Assembly: GCF_018141005.1 (NCBI RefSeq)
Contig: NZ_CP046582.1
Span: forward strand, 1-64,000
DNA from: Erwinia sp. E602
Lineage (GTDB): Bacteria > Pseudomonadota > Gammaproteobacteria > Enterobacterales > Enterobacteriaceae
DNA: 64,000 bases
Direction: 5' to 3'
Every line of letters begins with the position of its first letter. Position 1 is the stretch's first letter. The notes under the pieces are model-generated. The model did no database searches. It was not told where the DNA came from and saw only the letters and a program-made list of their open reading frames with translations. This document shows positions 55,262-63,163 of the stretch, in pieces. The translations under genes were made by a program, and so were the position numbers.

Positions 55262-55341
55262 CAGAGGTGTACTGTGTGTTACTTTCTAATCTGTATAAAC
55301 GGTTAGCGGCATGAGAGCCGTTATCTTCTCAACGCTTCCAG

Positions 55342-55665
55342 TTAGTACGCCCCCAAATCCTGCCCCTGATCCGCGAGGGCCTGCATCGCCTCCAGGCTCT
55401 GCTGTTCACGTTGCTGTTTAAAGATCATAAGATCGGCAAACAGCACCCGGCGGTCCCGCCCGAATTTACGGCACGGCAGTTCTCCATCTTCCAGCAATTT
55501 CACCAGATATGGGCGGGAAACGTTAAGAAAGTTGGCGGCGTCCTGCGTGGTCAGTTTGGCGTGTAACGGCACAATCTCTAGCGCATTGCCGGCTGTCATC
55601 TCACTCAGCATTTTATTTAGCGCATCCAGCGTATGGGAGGATAACTTAACGATAAACGTACTCAT
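55342..55665 (-). CDS. Excisionase-type helix-turn-helix protein (orphan antitoxin-like)
   Basis: 107 residues with a MerR/excisionase-type helix-turn-helix (LTTQDAANFLNVSRPYLVKL, then LEDGELPCRKFGRDRRVLFA) and a C-terminal helix ending GQDLGAY. Proteins of this exact layout are usually the antitoxin of PIN-domain toxin pairs, with the toxin directly downstream. Here only 80 bases lie between its stop and the end of rhuM, so the toxin is missing. The ATG at 55665 is preceded by GGGGGA; an upstream in-frame start is less likely. Confidence 0.75.
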   Translation of the reverse strand: MSTFIVKLSSHTLDALNKMLSEMTAGNALEIVPLHAKLTTQDAANFLNVSRPYLVKLLEDGELPCRKFGRDRRVLFADLMIFKQQREQQSLEAMQALADQGQDLGAY

Positions 55666-55755
55666 GTGAAATCCCCCATCAGTTGCTCGCGAACAGACGT
55701 TTTCATCGTCAGGCCGCGGCTCAGGAAGCATTCGAAGTGTCCGAGCGTCTGAGGT

Positions 55756-56900
55756 TTACTCAAAATATCCCGCCTCCTGTTCCTCATACCATCCGGCCAG
55801 CAGCACGCTTAATCCCTTTCGGTCCAGATCCAGCAGCTCAGCGATAAACAGCTCCGATGCCGTGCCGCTCTCCCAGGCTTTGCGGCACAGAATGCGCAGG
55901 CGTCCCTGATAGTTCAGAGGTTCGACGATCGGCTGCTGTTCGCTTCGCAACCACCCCTTACGGTTAGCCATCGCCCACAGGTAGCTGGCGTTCTGCGGTG
56001 AGATCAGTTTGCACTTGCTCAGGCGATCGATAATGCAGGTGGCCGAGACTCTGAAAGTGCCTTTAAGGCGCATCACCGTCTCTTCATAGGCCCAGCCGCC
56101 GCCCTGCATCGCAAACTGTTTACGCAGCGCGCTTTCCGGCACCAGGAAACAGGCGGCGAAATGGTTGGCGACTTTCTCCTCCGGTGAAATGGCCCTGCCA
56201 CGGGATTTATAGCGCTGCTGCGGCCCGGCAACGTCATCACGATCGCGGTGGAAAATCAGGTGGGCATATTCGTGGCACAGGCTAAAGATCTGAAGTTCGA
56301 CGCCTCCGCGTTCACATAGAGCGCGGTACCATAGTGTCTGGAAAACGCAGACAGGCCAAAAACCCGGCCTCCGTCTTCCCGGTTCTCGGGCTGGTTGAAG
56401 GGGATGACGCGAATATCTGCCGCTTCCAGAATCGCGACAATGTCGCCAACGCAGGTGGCGTTGCCAATGCCTAAGCGAAATCGCTCATCCATCGCCTTAT
56501 CTTCCACTCTGCGCAGGTCTTCTTCGTGGGCAGTGAACACCGGCAGGGAGTTCGGCAGGTCTTCAGGAATTGCCGCCCGCGCCGCTTCCTCTATCGCATG
56601 GATGTTTCTTAACTTCTCGATTAGCTGACCGCGCAGCCTGCCGTCCAGCACGTCCGGGCTGTCGGCGCGCAGGGAAAAGCGGACGTCCGCGTCGTCCTGC
56701 TCATAGAAGTAGCCGATGGGTTTATCGAACAGGTTACATAGCGCGATCAGTTGGGTGACGCTGGGCACGTTCTGCGCCTGCTCAAACTTTCCGTAGGTCT
56801 GGCGCACCACGCCAAGCGCTTCGGCAACGGCAACCGCGCTCAGGCCAGCATCTCGTCTGGCCTGGATTAAACGTTCTGCAATCAGTTGCTCAAGGTTCAT
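55756..56900 (-). pseudogene. XRE-family regulator fused to ImmA/IrrE peptidase domain, frameshifted
   Basis: The 5' part (56900 to about 56300) encodes an XRE helix-turn-helix (VAEALGVVRQTYGKFEQ) and the start of an ImmA/IrrE domain up to YVNAEASNF. The frame then changes: in the next frame QIFSLCHEYAHLIFHRDRDD, with the HExxH zinc motif, continues through EEKVANHFAACFLVP to EEQEAGYFE at 55756. A deletion of two bases (or +1 shift) near 56290-56310 separates the halves. Intact relatives (about 380 residues) are metalloprotease regulators of mobile elements or toxin-antitoxin-like modules. Confidence 0.85.
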
Positions 56901-57166
56901 ATGTCACCTTTATCTGACAAACCAGGGAGGTGAAACCGAAAAAAGGTTAATTAAGAGTGACAGTATGGAACCGGGCTGTGTAAAAAAGAAGCGCTTCTCA
57001 GCTGTGCAGCATGTTTCATCAAACCCGCCGTACAGCTGCCTGGCGCCGGGTTCGGGCCGCCGGAGTCATTGCCCGTCCCTCCGCAGAGTGTGTCTTATCA
57101 TGTTTACCGGATTGCAAAACGCAACCTGTAAGTCCGGCTTACAGGTTCAACAAATGACCGTACCTC

Positions 57167-57913
57167 TCAGCCAAAATACCGCCCCACCAGCATCACCCCG
57201 GACGCCAGCAGGATCAGATTAATCATCCGCAGAAACTGCTCGCGCGACATTTTCAGGGTGAAGAAACGCCCCAGCGTGATGCCGATAATCATCCCCGGCA
57301 GCAGGGTCAGCGCCAGCAGCAGCAGGTGCCAGTCCATATACACCCCGGCTACAGCGAAGATAATCACCCGGGTCAGGGTGCTGAGGCCGATTATCGTAGT
57401 CTGGGTGATGCGGAACGCCTCTTTCTGCGGCAGCCGCCCGCCGAGCCAGATGGCATAGATAAAGCCGCCGCTGCCGAACAGCGCGCTGAACACGCCGCCG
57501 ACCAGGCCAAAGGGCACCACGGCAGCGGGTGGAAAGGCGTGCGCCGGTTTACGGCCGATCAGCGACCACAGCGCGTAGCCGATAACAAATACCCCCAGCG
57601 CCAGCAGCAGGATCTCCGGGCGGGTGGTCAGCAGGATAGTGGCACCGACCAGGCTGCCGGCCACCATCAGCGGCACCAGCCGCCTCAGCTCCGGCCAGGC
57701 GGCGTTACGGCCGTCGCGGCTGACGTTGATGATGGCTGCGCAGAGATCCAGCAGCGCCAGCAGCGGCACGATCTGCGACAGCGGCAGGTACAGCGCCATC
57801 ACCGGGCTGGCGATCAGCGCGCTGCCAAAGCCGGCGATACCAAAAATCACGTAGGCCACCAGCAGGGTGGCGGCGAGGATCAGATAGGCGGAAAGGGTAA
57901 GCGTATCGTGCAT
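57167..57913 (-). CDS. TauE/SafE (TSUP) family membrane permease
   Basis: 248 residues with about eight hydrophobic segments arranged as two halves, each with a GxxG-rich motif (FGIAGFGSALIASPVMAL and LVGGVFSALFGSGGFIYAIW). The family exports or imports sulfur-containing or organic anions such as sulfite, taurine derivatives or sulfoacetate. No neighbour suggests the substrate; both sides have long spacers, so it is probably monocistronic. Confidence 0.87.
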   Translation of the reverse strand: MHDTLTLSAYLILAATLLVAYVIFGIAGFGSALIASPVMALYLPLSQIVPLLALLDLCAAIINVSRDGRNAAWPELRRLVPLMVAGSLVGATILLTTRPEILLLALGVFVIGYALWSLIGRKPAHAFPPAAVVPFGLVGGVFSALFGSGGFIYAIWLGGRLPQKEAFRITQTTIIGLSTLTRVIIFAVAGVYMDWHLLLLALTLLPGMIIGITLGRFFTLKMSREQFLRMINLILLASGVMLVGRYFG

Positions 57914-58187
57914 GAGGTTGACGGTTCCCTGTCAGTGATGGCGTAAAGCCGGGCAGGCGGCGTGTGCCGTCTGCGGGATTATTTGTGCTCAGTTTAACGC
58001 TCAATCGTAAAAATACTACAGGCAGGCTGGTGATTTATTCGTCAGAAACAGGGTTGGCTGCCTGAACGGTGACCGGCAGAAGGCACCAGCGTTGAGCAGT
58101 GCCGTCGCGGCGTGAAACCTGCAGAAACCTTTTGCTCAGTCAGTCATCGTCAACTCTGACGGGCAAGCCCCGCCCGCCCTCACCCTA

Positions 58188-58961
58188 TCACCGGAACTGC
58201 GCCAGGCAGCTGTCGGTAAACATCTTCTCCGGCATCTGGCCCGGTGTGCCCGGCGCATTGCGGCTGAGGTTCAGCGCCTGGCAGGTCGCCTGCGCATCGA
58301 AGGCCACTGCGCTGAACGGGCGGATCAGCTGTGCGCTCAGGTAAATGCTGACGCAGGCGATCGCCAGGGTCATAACGGCGGCGGCAGGGAGATTTAAATA
58401 GCGGCTCATATAGCGGATCACCGGCAGTAACAGCAGGCGCGCCGCCAGTATCAGCAGCGCCAGGCCGGCCACGCCGCCCAGCGCCAGATACACCAGGCTC
58501 AGCGGCTTATCGTCACTGGCAACCAGCAGCCGATCCAGCGCTGCCCAGCACAGCAGCACCACAAACAGGTTCAGCGCCGCCCAGCTCTGCAGCACCTGCA
58601 TAAAGCTGAGCAGGTGCAGCCCGCGCTTTCTGACTGAGATTACGGCCGTGGTGAGCAGCCAGAACAGCATGGCGAAGATCAGCGCATAAGCAGCCAGCAA
58701 CAGGGTGAGGAAGCCCGGCCTGATCGCGCCGCTGAATCCGCTGATGTCAGACGCGTTCAGCAGCGCGCCCAGCCCGCCGGTGAGCAGCGCCACCAGGCAA
58801 ACCGAGGCGATAAAGTTCCATGCGGCGTCGCGCAGCGGTGCGGCTTCATCGCGGCCGTTGCGGATGGCGGGATTGATAACGAACGTCACCAGCTGCGCAA
58901 TAAATGCACGGGCGGGGCGGGCGGCGGGGCGGCCGGTCGCGAGCGGATGGTCCCTGTTCAT
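58188..58961 (-). CDS. Multi-spanning membrane protein of unknown function
   Basis: 257 residues. An N-terminal cytoplasmic stretch (AFIAQLVTFVINPAIRNGRD), then five clear hydrophobic segments and a C-terminal periplasmic or cytoplasmic tail with two cysteines (DAQATCQALNLSRNAPGTPGQ and FTDSCLAQFR). The layout is like YIP1-type or Yip-like bacterial membrane proteins, but I cannot name the family. Lies between the TSUP gene and the ABC operon terminator, with its own promoter region. Confidence 0.7.
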   Translation of the reverse strand: MNRDHPLATGRPAARPARAFIAQLVTFVINPAIRNGRDEAAPLRDAAWNFIASVCLVALLTGGLGALLNASDISGFSGAIRPGFLTLLLAAYALIFAMLFWLLTTAVISVRKRGLHLLSFMQVLQSWAALNLFVVLLCWAALDRLLVASDDKPLSLVYLALGGVAGLALLILAARLLLLPVIRYMSRYLNLPAAAVMTLAIACVSIYLSAQLIRPFSAVAFDAQATCQALNLSRNAPGTPGQMPEKMFTDSCLAQFR

Positions 58962-59029
58962 AGCGATTCCCTGATTAAAAAGAGAGTAAATAACGGCGAA
59001 TTATTATGCTTTCAGCACAATTATCCACA

Positions 59030-59068
59030 GCAAAAAGCAGAACGCCAGCGTCATCCGGCTGGCGTTCT
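59030..59068 (-). terminator. Terminator of the UgpBAEC-like operon
   Basis: The stem AGAACGCCAGC/GCTGGCGTTCT (11 bp, 8-base loop) is followed on the minus strand by GCTTTTTGC. It lies 31 bases after the metallophosphoesterase stop. Confidence 0.8.
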
Positions 59069-59098
59069 AATTAGAGCAGATTGTCTCTGTGATTGGCG

Positions 59099-60076
59099 TT
59101 AAGAGGGCTGTTTCATCCGGGCAGGGGCGGCCTCTTTTAACGGTAAAACACGGCTGACCTCCGGGCCGTAGCCCTTCACCCGCAGCACGCCGTCCAGCAG
59201 CTCCACCACCGCAAACGGCGTGTCGTCCGCGCCGTCGAGCATGCCTTTCAGGGTAATAAAGTCGGTGCCGCCCAGCCGCGCGTAGCCGCCGCGGTGGTCG
59301 TGGCCGGTAAAGCAGGCGCGCACCCGGTAGCGGGCCAGCAGCTGCGCCAGCTCGCCGCCGTTCAGCAGGATATGGCCGGTGTGCGGTGCCAGCGGGTAGT
59401 GGCCAAACACCACCACGCTTTCGCCGATCGCCTGCGCTTCCGCCAGCTGCTGCTCAATCCATTTCATCTGTGCGGGGCCGACCGCGCCGTTCCACGGCTG
59501 CGCCTGCGGCTGGGCGCGGGAACGCAGATCGTCCAGCATCGCCATCGCCTGCTGGCAGTCGTCGCCGTTGCCTGCGTTGCAGTAGAGGCTGATGTCGTTG
59601 CCGTCAAAGACGATAAAGCGCCAGCCCGCCAGGCGGAACTGATAGTAGCTTTTCGGCAGGCCGGCGGGCGGCGACTGCGCCGCGCTCAGCCGGTCGGCCA
59701 GCGTCTGCGCGTCGTGGTTGCCGATCACAAACCCGTGCGGGTGGTGCAGTTTGTCATACAGCGGCAGCAGCGCGCGGTAGCTGGCCCAGTGCCGGTCGAC
59801 CATATCCCCCAGCGTCATGACAAAATCCAGCGGCTGGGCGTTGAGGGCGGCGATGGCGCGCGGCAGCTTGTGCAGCGCGTGGCGGTAGTAGAGGTTTTTC
59901 GCCACGTCGGCGTCAACGTCGGCGTACTGCGGGTCGGCGATCAGCCCGAAGCGCAGCGTGCGGTCGGCCGGGGCGCTGCCGCGCAGCTGCGGCGGGGCAT
60001 ACAGCGCGCTGACCGGGCCAAGGGCCTGCAGCTGCAGGGGCGAGAGCGGGTGCGGGGTGGATTCAAAAGCCATCAT
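59099..60076 (-). CDS. Metallophosphoesterase of an ABC importer operon
   Basis: 325 residues, calcineurin-like phosphoesterase with all metal motifs: GLIADPQYAD, TLGDMVDRH, VIGNHD, FGHYPL and FTGHDHRGGY. No signal peptide, so cytosolic. Placed last in an operon with UgpBAEC-like transport genes, it likely hydrolyses the imported phosphodiester or phosphorylated compound, much as UgpQ acts with Ugp. The ATG at 60076 follows a GGAG; the long N-terminal extension of the open frame overlaps the permease gene and is not real. Confidence 0.87.
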   Translation of the reverse strand: MMAFESTPHPLSPLQLQALGPVSALYAPPQLRGSAPADRTLRFGLIADPQYADVDADVAKNLYYRHALHKLPRAIAALNAQPLDFVMTLGDMVDRHWASYRALLPLYDKLHHPHGFVIGNHDAQTLADRLSAAQSPPAGLPKSYYQFRLAGWRFIVFDGNDISLYCNAGNGDDCQQAMAMLDDLRSRAQPQAQPWNGAVGPAQMKWIEQQLAEAQAIGESVVVFGHYPLAPHTGHILLNGGELAQLLARYRVRACFTGHDHRGGYARLGGTDFITLKGMLDGADDTPFAVVELLDGVLRVKGYGPEVSRVLPLKEAAPARMKQPS

Positions 60077-60084
60077 AAACTCCG

Positions 60085-60927
60085 TTAACGTATGCCGGCG
60101 CGCATAAACGACTGCACAAACTGGCGCTGGAACAGCAAAAACAGCAGCAGCAGCGGCAGCGAGGTCATCAGCGTGGCGGCGCCCACCAGCGCCCACTGCA
60201 CCCCCTGTTCCGGGGCAGAAAACAGCTGCAGGCCGACGGTGAGCGGGCGCACGGTGACTGAGTCGGTGATCACCAGCGGCCACAGGAAGTCGTTCCAGTG
60301 GAAGCTGATTGAAACCAGCGCAAACGCGACGTAGACCGGTTTGGCCAGCGGGATGTAAATCTTACGCAGGATATAGAAGCGGCTGGCACCTTCGACGGTC
60401 GCCGCCTCCTCCAGCACCAGCGGGATGCTTTTAAAGGTCTGGCGCAGCAGGAAAATGGCAAACGCCGAGGCGAAGTAGGGCAGCGCGATGCCGGTCAGGG
60501 TGTCGCGCAGGCCGAGCGCGCCGATGGTTTTGTAGTTGTTGAGGATCAGCACGTCGGGGCTGATCATCAGCTGCAGCAGGATCAGCGCAAACAGCAGCCC
60601 GGAGAGCTTTAGCCGGAAGCGCACCAGCGCGTAGGCGGCCAGCGTCGCCAGCACCAGCTGCACCACCACGATCATCACCACCAGCAGCGCGGTGTTGATA
60701 AAATAGCGGCCAAACGGCGCGGCGTGCCAGGCGTCGATAAAGTTCTGCGCGGTCAGCGGCGAGAACAGGATAAAGCTGCCCTGATCGCTGGCCGGATGAA
60801 TGGCGACCCAGACGGCCACCAGCACCGGCAGCAGCCACAGCAGCGCTGCCAGCCAGATCAGCGCGTTCAGGCACAGGCGGCCGACGCTGAAGGTGCGGGT
60901 GGCAGGAACGGACAGGCTGATACTCAT
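60085..60927 (-). CDS. ABC importer permease (UgpE/MalG type)
   Basis: 280 residues with six membrane segments and the EAA loop EEAATVEGASRFYILRKIYI near residue 175, which contacts the ATPase. Carbohydrate-importer permease class 2. Its ATG overlaps the upstream permease stop (ATGA), and the metallophosphoesterase follows nine bases later. Confidence 0.92.
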   Translation of the reverse strand: MSISLSVPATRTFSVGRLCLNALIWLAALLWLLPVLVAVWVAIHPASDQGSFILFSPLTAQNFIDAWHAAPFGRYFINTALLVVMIVVVQLVLATLAAYALVRFRLKLSGLLFALILLQLMISPDVLILNNYKTIGALGLRDTLTGIALPYFASAFAIFLLRQTFKSIPLVLEEAATVEGASRFYILRKIYIPLAKPVYVAFALVSISFHWNDFLWPLVITDSVTVRPLTVGLQLFSAPEQGVQWALVGAATLMTSLPLLLLFLLFQRQFVQSFMRAGIR

Positions 60928-61835
60928 TGGTAATGCGCTCGCTTATCCAGCAGGGTGAATTTAATCAGCGCAATCACGGCGAGGATCGCCAGCAGCACCA
61001 CGGTCATCGCCGAGGCGGCAGGCAGGTCCCAGTAGCTGAATGCGGTGCGGTAGATATAGAACAGCAGCAGGCTGCTGCTGTTGTTCGGCCCGCCGTTGGT
61101 CAGCGCGATCACCTGGTCGACGATGCGGAAGGCGTTCATCGAGGCGTTAATCAGGATAAACAGCGTGGTCGGCATCAGCAGCGGCCACTGCACGCGGCGG
61201 AAGAAGTAGCGGCGTGAGGCCCCTTCAATCTCGGCGGCCTCCGCCAGCCGCGGGTCGATCTGCTGCAGCGCCGCAAGGTAGAAGATCATAAAGAACCCCG
61301 CCTCGCGCCACACCGAAATCGCCATCAGGCACCACAGCGCGCTGTCCGGGTCCCCCAGCCAGTTGACGGCGGGCAGCGAGAACAGCGCCAGCAGCTTGTT
61401 CAGCAGCCCGAGCTGCGGCGTGTAGAAGAACAGCCACAGGTTGGCGATGGCGATCATCGGCAGCAGCGACGGAATAAAGAACGCGGCCCGCACCATCGCG
61501 TTGCCGTGCAGGCGGCGGTTCACCGCCAGCGCCATCAGCAGCGCCAGCGCCACCGCCAGCGGAATGGTCACCGCCGCGTAGAGCAGGTTATTGCGCAGCG
61601 ACAGCATAAAGATGTCGTCATCCAGCAGGGCGCGGTAGTTATCCAGGCCGACAAACTGCGCCGGATGCCCGCCGCGCGCCGCGCTGAACAGGCTCTCCCA
61701 TACCGTGGCCAGCGCCGGATAGTGGGTAAACAGCAGCAGAAACCCCAGCGCCGGTAAAATCAGCAGGTAACCACACAGCTGCAGCGACAGGCCACGGCGG
61801 CGGGCAACATTATCCACGGTATGCAGTGAGCTCAT
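60924..61835 (-). CDS. ABC importer permease (UgpA/MalF type)
   Basis: 303 residues with six membrane segments and an EAA loop (AEAAEIEGASRRYFFRRVQW). Carbohydrate-importer permease class 1, forming the heterodimeric channel with the downstream permease. It starts nine bases after the binding-protein stop and overlaps the next gene by four bases. Confidence 0.92.
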   Translation of the reverse strand: MSSLHTVDNVARRRGLSLQLCGYLLILPALGFLLLFTHYPALATVWESLFSAARGGHPAQFVGLDNYRALLDDDIFMLSLRNNLLYAAVTIPLAVALALLMALAVNRRLHGNAMVRAAFFIPSLLPMIAIANLWLFFYTPQLGLLNKLLALFSLPAVNWLGDPDSALWCLMAISVWREAGFFMIFYLAALQQIDPRLAEAAEIEGASRRYFFRRVQWPLLMPTTLFILINASMNAFRIVDQVIALTNGGPNNSSSLLLFYIYRTAFSYWDLPAASAMTVVLLAILAVIALIKFTLLDKRAHYQ

Positions 61836-61844
61836 AAGAGGCCG

Positions 61845-63125
61845 TTACTGGTAAGGTTTGAGCAGGCGATCGGCCTGCTTCTGTGCCGATTCCAGCGCCT
61901 GGGCTGGCGTCTGCGCGCCGGTCACCGCCGCTTCAATCGCGTGGTTCAGCGCTTCCTGGATCTGCACGCTGTTATAGGTCGACAGCTCCGGCTGCGAGTA
62001 TTTCAGCTGTTCGCGGGCCACCAGCGCCTGCGGCACCTGCTTCACGTAATCCTGCATCACCTGGGTGTCCCACGCGGCCGGGGAGGTGGCGACGTAGCCG
62101 GTGGCGATGCTCCAGCGCGCCGCCTGCTCCGGGGAAGAGACCCAGCGGATAAACTCCATCGCCGCTTTCTTCTGCTCCGCCGAGGCGCTGCTGAACACGT
62201 AGAGGTTGCCGCCGCCGGTCGGGCTGCCGCGCTGGGTTTTCTGCGGCAGCATCGCCACGCCGAACGGGAATTTGGCGTTCTCACGCACCGTGGTCAGGTT
62301 GCCGGTGGTGGTGACCATCATCGCGGTTTTGCCGCTGATAAAGTCCTGCGGCGTGGTGCCCCAGGCGATCGCGCCCTTCGGTGAGACGTTCTCTTTCTGG
62401 CCGAGATCGGTCAGCCACTGCAGCGTCTCGATATTGGCCGGGGTGTTAAAGGTGACGGCGGTGCCCTTGCCGTTATCGAGGTGGCTGCCGTTGGTGGCGG
62501 CCAGGCCCTGGAAGTTCCAGTAGCCGTTCGGGGTCGACGGGATCTCAATGCCCCACTGAGAAACCGCACCCTGGGCATCCTTCACCGCCAGCTTTTTACC
62601 GAAATCAACCACCTGTTGCCAGCTGGCCGGCGGGGTTTCGCCGTCGAGACCGGCCTTGCTGAACGCCTCTTTATTCCAGTACATCACCACCGTTGAGCGC
62701 TGGAACGGAATGCCCCACACCTTGTCCTGAATGTGGCGCAGGAAGGCCGGATAGAAGCCCTCGATCCACTTTTTACCCCCGGCGTCGTTTGCCAGATCGC
62801 TGGCGGCGGCGATCGCCCCGGCGTCGATCAGCGAGTAGGCCTCGATATCGCCGATCACCGCCAGCTGCGGCGCGTTACCGCCGCGAAACGCGGTCAGCGC
62901 TTTGGTCACCGTGGTGGCGTAGTCGCCGGTATAGACCGGTTTGATCTCAATCTCCGGGTGAACCTTCTCAAAGTCGGCCACCAGCGCCTCGACGGTGTGG
63001 CTGACCTTACCGCCGACGGCGATCGGGTAGTACATCTGCAGCGACACCGGTGCGGCAAAGGCGGAGGCCGTCGAGCAGAGCAGCATGGCGGACGCCAGGC
63101 GGGAGAAACGCGGTGCAAAAGACAT
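61845..63125 (-). CDS. ABC importer periplasmic binding protein (UgpB-like)
   Basis: 426 residues with signal peptide MSFAPRFSRLASAMLLCSTASAFA and a family-1 solute-binding fold. Segments such as EIEIKPVYTGDYATTVTKAL, AFRGGNAPQLAVIGD and TTTGNLTTVRENAKFPFGVA parallel E. coli UgpB, which binds glycerol 3-phosphate and glycerophosphodiesters. With the metallophosphoesterase in the operon, a phosphate-containing ligand is inferred. The ATG at 63125 is fixed by the signal peptide and GGGG ahead. Confidence 0.88.
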   Translation of the reverse strand: MSFAPRFSRLASAMLLCSTASAFAAPVSLQMYYPIAVGGKVSHTVEALVADFEKVHPEIEIKPVYTGDYATTVTKALTAFRGGNAPQLAVIGDIEAYSLIDAGAIAAASDLANDAGGKKWIEGFYPAFLRHIQDKVWGIPFQRSTVVMYWNKEAFSKAGLDGETPPASWQQVVDFGKKLAVKDAQGAVSQWGIEIPSTPNGYWNFQGLAATNGSHLDNGKGTAVTFNTPANIETLQWLTDLGQKENVSPKGAIAWGTTPQDFISGKTAMMVTTTGNLTTVRENAKFPFGVAMLPQKTQRGSPTGGGNLYVFSSASAEQKKAAMEFIRWVSSPEQAARWSIATGYVATSPAAWDTQVMQDYVKQVPQALVAREQLKYSQPELSTYNSVQIQEALNHAIEAAVTGAQTPAQALESAQKQADRLLKPYQ

Positions 63126-63163
63126 AGTAAACCCCTGAGTAAACGTGCAAAAAGTAGAGAAGG

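Noticed and set aside
55262..55341. A possible PIN-domain toxin partner for the orphan antitoxin
   Set aside because: The 80-base gap is too short for any toxin gene and contains stops in all frames of interest.
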